Shown here: piece by piece, positions 6,504-8,634 of the stretch
Numbering within the stretch: position 1 is the first letter of the stretch
Layout of the letters: the number at the start of each line of letters is the position of its first letter
Source: Anaerolineae bacterium
GTDB lineage: Bacteria > Chloroflexota > Anaerolineae > Anaerolineales > Villigracilaceae
Direction of reading: 5' to 3'
DNA: 8,634 nucleotides
Assembly (NCBI GenBank): GCA_003694975.1
Contig: RFJH01000082.1
Span: 1-8,634, forward strand
Translations under genes and position numbers: made by a program
The notes under the pieces: generated by a model
What the model saw: the letters and a program-made list of their open reading frames with translations, nothing else
Database searches by the model: none
What the model was told of the DNA's origin: nothing

Positions 6504-6736
6504 GCCACAGATGGACACGGATGGTGGGTTTTGCCACGGATTGGCACGGATGGGCACGGATGGTGGGGTTTGCCACGGATTAGCACGGATGGACACGGAT
6601 GGTGGGTTTTGCCACGGATAGGCACGGATGGGCACGGATGGTGGATTCTGCCACGGATTGGCACGGATGGACACGGATGGTGGGTTTTGCCACGGATAGG
6701 CACGGATGGACACGGATGAAAAAGTTCGCCACGGAT
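6504..6736. repeat. Tandem array of 39-bp units with internal 10-bp sub-repeats
   Basis: Five complete 39-bp units begin at 6533, 6572, 6611, 6650 and 6689, each starting GCCACGGAT. A diverged partial unit precedes them (6504-6532, starting GCCACAGAT) and a nine-base remnant follows (6728-6736). Within a unit, three CACGGATxGG sub-repeats of about 10 bp are followed by a G/T-rich linker, usually TGGGTTTT. Units differ only at a few positions: the first sub-repeat reads ATTGG, ATTAG or ATAGG, and the second ends GGG or GGA. In the last complete unit the linker is replaced by an A-rich sequence. The array fills most of the 360-bp space between the pnp terminator and the operon promoter. Because 39 is a multiple of three, reading frames stay open across it; these are not genes. 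From memory, similar CACGGATGG-type repeats occur between genes in many unrelated bacterial genomes; I could not check this. Confidence 0.95.
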
Positions 6737-6752
6737 CGGGTGGGGAAATCGA

Positions 6753-6782
6753 AACAGGGACGGCGGGTTTGCCGTCCCTGTT
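6753..6782 (-). terminator. Intrinsic terminator of pnp
   Basis: A perfect 12-bp stem (AACAGGGACGGC with its complement) and a 6-nt loop begin 12 bp after the pnp stop codon. On the minus strand the stem runs into TTCGATTT, a short, imperfect T-rich tail. Position, stem strength and tail together support rho-independent termination, which would isolate pnp from the repeat array and the operon beyond. Confidence 0.8.
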
Positions 6783-6794
6783 GTGCTTGAGGGA

Positions 6795-8634
6795 TTAGCG
6801 CCGGCTGCGGTTGCGACCGCCACCGCCGCGGCGCCCACCGCCCTCGGAACGCCTGCCTGAGGAGCGGCGGTTGCTACCGCGGCTTGATGAACGTCCGCGA
6901 CGGTCTCTTTCGAGGGCTTCTTCCACCGTCCACCCTTCGAGTACGGCCTGGCGCGAGAGGCGAATTTTCCCGTCGGGATCAATGTCGGTCACCATGACGG
7001 TCAGTTCGTCTCCCACCTTGACCACGTCTTCCACACGGTTGACGCGCTGGCTATCCAGTTGGGAGATGTGCACCATGCCGTCGGTGTTGGGCAGGATCTC
7101 GACGAAGGCGCCGAAGTCGGTTACGCGGACGACGCGCCCGGTGTAGATGTGGCCGATCTCCGGTTCCTCGGTCAGGGCCTTGATGCGGTCGCGGGCTAAG
7201 CGAGCGTTCTCGGCGTTTGTGGCAGCGATGTAAACGGTGCCGTCTTCTTCGATGTCAATGCGTGTGTCGGTCTCGGCCTGAATGGCGCGGATGGTCTTAC
7301 CGCCCGGACCGATCACGGCACCGATCTTATCAATCGGGATGAGGACGGTGGTGATGCGCGGCGCGTGCGGTTTGAGATCGGGACGAGGTTCAGGGATGAC
7401 CTCGAGCATCTTTTGGAGGATGTAGAGGCGCGCCTGGCGGGCCTGTTCAAGTGCCTGGGCCATGATTTCGGAACTCAAGCCGCCAATTTTGATGTCCATT
7501 TGCAAAGCGGTGATGCCTTTTTCCGTCCCGGCGACTTTGAAATCCATATCGCCCAGGTGGTCTTCCACGCCCTGGATGTCGGTCAGGATGGCGTATTTCT
7601 CGCCTTCTTTGACCAGTCCCATGGCCACGCCGGCGACGGGGGCTTTGATCGGCACACCGCTGTCCATCAGGGCGAGGGTCGAGCCGCAGACGGAGGCCAT
7701 GGAGGTCGAGCCGTTCGAGGAGAGGACCTCGGAGACCAAGCGCAGCGTGTAGGGGAACTCGTTCTCCGGCGGGATGACCGGCTCGAGGGCGCGTTCGGCC
7801 AGCGCACCGTGGCCGATCTCACGACGCGAGGCGCCGCGCAGGGGACGTACCTCGCCAACGGAGAAGGGAGGGAAGTTGTAGTGATGCAGGTAGCGCTTGC
7901 TTTCCTGCGGACTGAGGGTATCCAGTTCCTGGGCTTCACCGAGGGTGCCTAAGGTGGCGAGGGTGAGAACCTGAGTCTCGCCGCGCGTGAAGAGGCCGGA
8001 GCCGTGGGCGCGGGGGCTGATATCCACCTCGCACCAGATGGGGCGGATGTCCTCCGGACCGCGGCCATCGGGGCGTTTGCCTTCGTTCAGGATGCGGTCG
8101 CGCACGACGCGCTTTTCCGCTTCCGTGAAAGCCTTTTTGATGTCCTCGGGGGCAAGGCTTTCGTCCTCGGCGGTCAGTTCGGCGGTGATCTCTTCGAGCA
8201 GGGCGTCCATGCCCTGGTGGTACGCCTCTTTGCTCAACGGTTTGCTCAAAAGATCGTTCATCGCGTCACGGACGCGTTCGAGGACCTTTTCCTTGAGCGC
8301 TTCATCGGGCAGTAAGATGATCGGCTCCCGTTTGGGTTTGCCGACCTCGGCAATCATTTGCTCTTGCAGGTCGATCAAGGGCTGGATGGCCTTGTGGCCG
8401 AACTCCAGAGCGGCGACCATCACGTCCTCGGGGACTTCCTTCGCCCCGCACTCGACCATGAGGATGGCCTCGCGCGTCCCGGCGATGCGGAGATCGAGGT
8501 CGGAAATCTCCATTTCCGCAAAGGTGGGATTGATAACGAATTCGCCGTCAATGCGCCCGACGCGCACTGCGCCGACCGGGCCACCCCAGGGGATATCGGA
8601 GATGGCCAGCGCGGCGGAGGCGGCGTTGACGGCC
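6795..8634 (-). CDS. pnp: Polyribonucleotide nucleotidyltransferase (PNPase), N-terminus off the edge
   Basis: The 3'-to-5' phosphorolytic exoribonuclease of RNA turnover, normally a trimer. 612 residues are visible; the frame stays open to the right edge beginning A-V-N-A-A-S-A-A-L, so about 120-130 N-terminal residues are missing by comparison with the E. coli enzyme. Visible-fragment positions: end of the first RNase PH domain (to about 100), the all-helical linker (about 100-190), and the second, catalytic RNase PH domain (about 200-400) with LFTRGETQ, REIGHGALAERAL, SSNGSTSMASVCGS and VEDHLGDMDFKVAG. Asp358 and Asp364 of the last motif correspond to the metal/phosphate-site aspartates D486 and D492 of E. 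coli. A KH domain with the GPGG loop (442-445) and an S1 domain (about 493-563, TDFGAFVEI, GMVHISQL) follow. Residues 575-612 form a basic Arg/Gly/Ser tail. An internal GTG at 8565-8567 is not the start. Confidence 0.97.
   Translation of the reverse strand, partial: AVNAASAALAISDIPWGGPVGAVRVGRIDGEFVINPTFAEMEISDLDLRIAGTREAILMVECGAKEVPEDVMVAALEFGHKAIQPLIDLQEQMIAEVGKPKREPIILLPDEALKEKVLERVRDAMNDLLSKPLSKEAYHQGMDALLEEITAELTAEDESLAPEDIKKAFTEAEKRVVRDRILNEGKRPDGRGPEDIRPIWCEVDISPRAHGSGLFTRGETQVLTLATLGTLGEAQELDTLSPQESKRYLHHYNFPPFSVGEVRPLRGASRREIGHGALAERALEPVIPPENEFPYTLRLVSEVLSSNGSTSMASVCGSTLALMDSGVPIKAPVAGVAMGLVKEGEKYAILTDIQGVEDHLGDMDFKVAGTEKGITALQMDIKIGGLSSEIMAQALEQARQARLYILQKMLEVIPEPRPDLKPHAPRITTVLIPIDKIGAVIGPGGKTIRAIQAETDTRIDIEEDGTVYIAATNAENARLARDRIKALTEEPEIGHIYTGRVVRVTDFGAFVEILPNTDGMVHISQLDSQRVNRVEDVVKVGDELTVMVTDIDPDGKIRLSRQAVLEGWTVEEALERDRRGRSSSRGSNRRSSGRRSEGGGRRGGGGRNRSRR

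Noticed and set aside
6504..6736. CRISPR array
   Set aside because: The whole 39-bp unit is repeated with no unique spacers between repeats, and no cas gene is nearby.
6438..6982. Repeat-encoded reading frames on both strands (PSVPIRA- and GTDGHGW-type peptides)
   Set aside because: The frames stay open only because the 39-bp unit is a multiple of three. One starts inside pnp and another runs through the promoter; none has a credible ribosome site.
8565..8567. GTG as the start codon of pnp
   Set aside because: The frame stays open for 22 more codons to the window edge, and these residues (AVNAASAAL, then IPWGGPVGA) are conserved PNPase sequence, so the true start lies outside the window.

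Overview
This GC-rich window carries six genes, all on the minus strand, so the biological reading order runs from the right edge to the left. The gene set, GC-rich base composition, sensor architecture and degenerate 39-bp intergenic repeat suggest an environmental bacterium. My best guess is a Chloroflexota (Anaerolineae-like) organism, but no marker in the window proves the phylum.

Reading order. (1) 8634-6795: polynucleotide phosphorylase (pnp), with its N-terminus off the right edge. It ends in a basic Arg/Gly/Ser tail and is followed 12 bp later by a strong hairpin terminator (6753-6782). (2) 6504-6736: an intergenic array of five complete 39-bp tandem units plus degenerate ends; each unit contains three 10-bp CACGGAT-type sub-repeats. 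(3) 6462-6490: a good housekeeping-type promoter (TTGCGT, 17 bp, TACAAT) just past the array. (4) 6434-3669: a compact four-gene set with gaps of 6, 27 and 21 bp, probably one operon. It encodes a family 2 glycosyltransferase, a deoxynucleoside kinase-family protein, a Nudix hydrolase and a UbiA-family (MenA-like) membrane prenyltransferase. (5) 3490-3668: a spacer with a perfect GC-rich inverted repeat and a possible extended -10 promoter. (6) 3489-19: a very large sensor histidine kinase with signal peptide, 14 propeller repeats, Y_Y_Y domain, one membrane span, PAS-like domain, HisKA_3 and HATPase. Its stop codon overlaps an ATG that probably starts a partner gene, plausibly a NarL-type response regulator, beyond the left edge.

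How the genes relate. The kinase is an extracytoplasmic sensor whose output partner lies outside the window. The four-gene operon combines nucleotide chemistry (kinase, Nudix) with envelope or lipid chemistry (glycosyltransferase, prenyltransferase). No common pathway can be proven from the sequence, and co-transcription may only be economical packing. PNPase is a housekeeping RNA-decay enzyme and is separated from the rest by its own terminator.

No CRISPR array, transposase, tRNA, rRNA or clearly novel defence system is visible. The features most worth a second look are the 39-bp repeat array, the altered ERS/DRS motif of the deoxynucleoside kinase, the mixed operon, and the double-propeller sensor with its off-edge partner.
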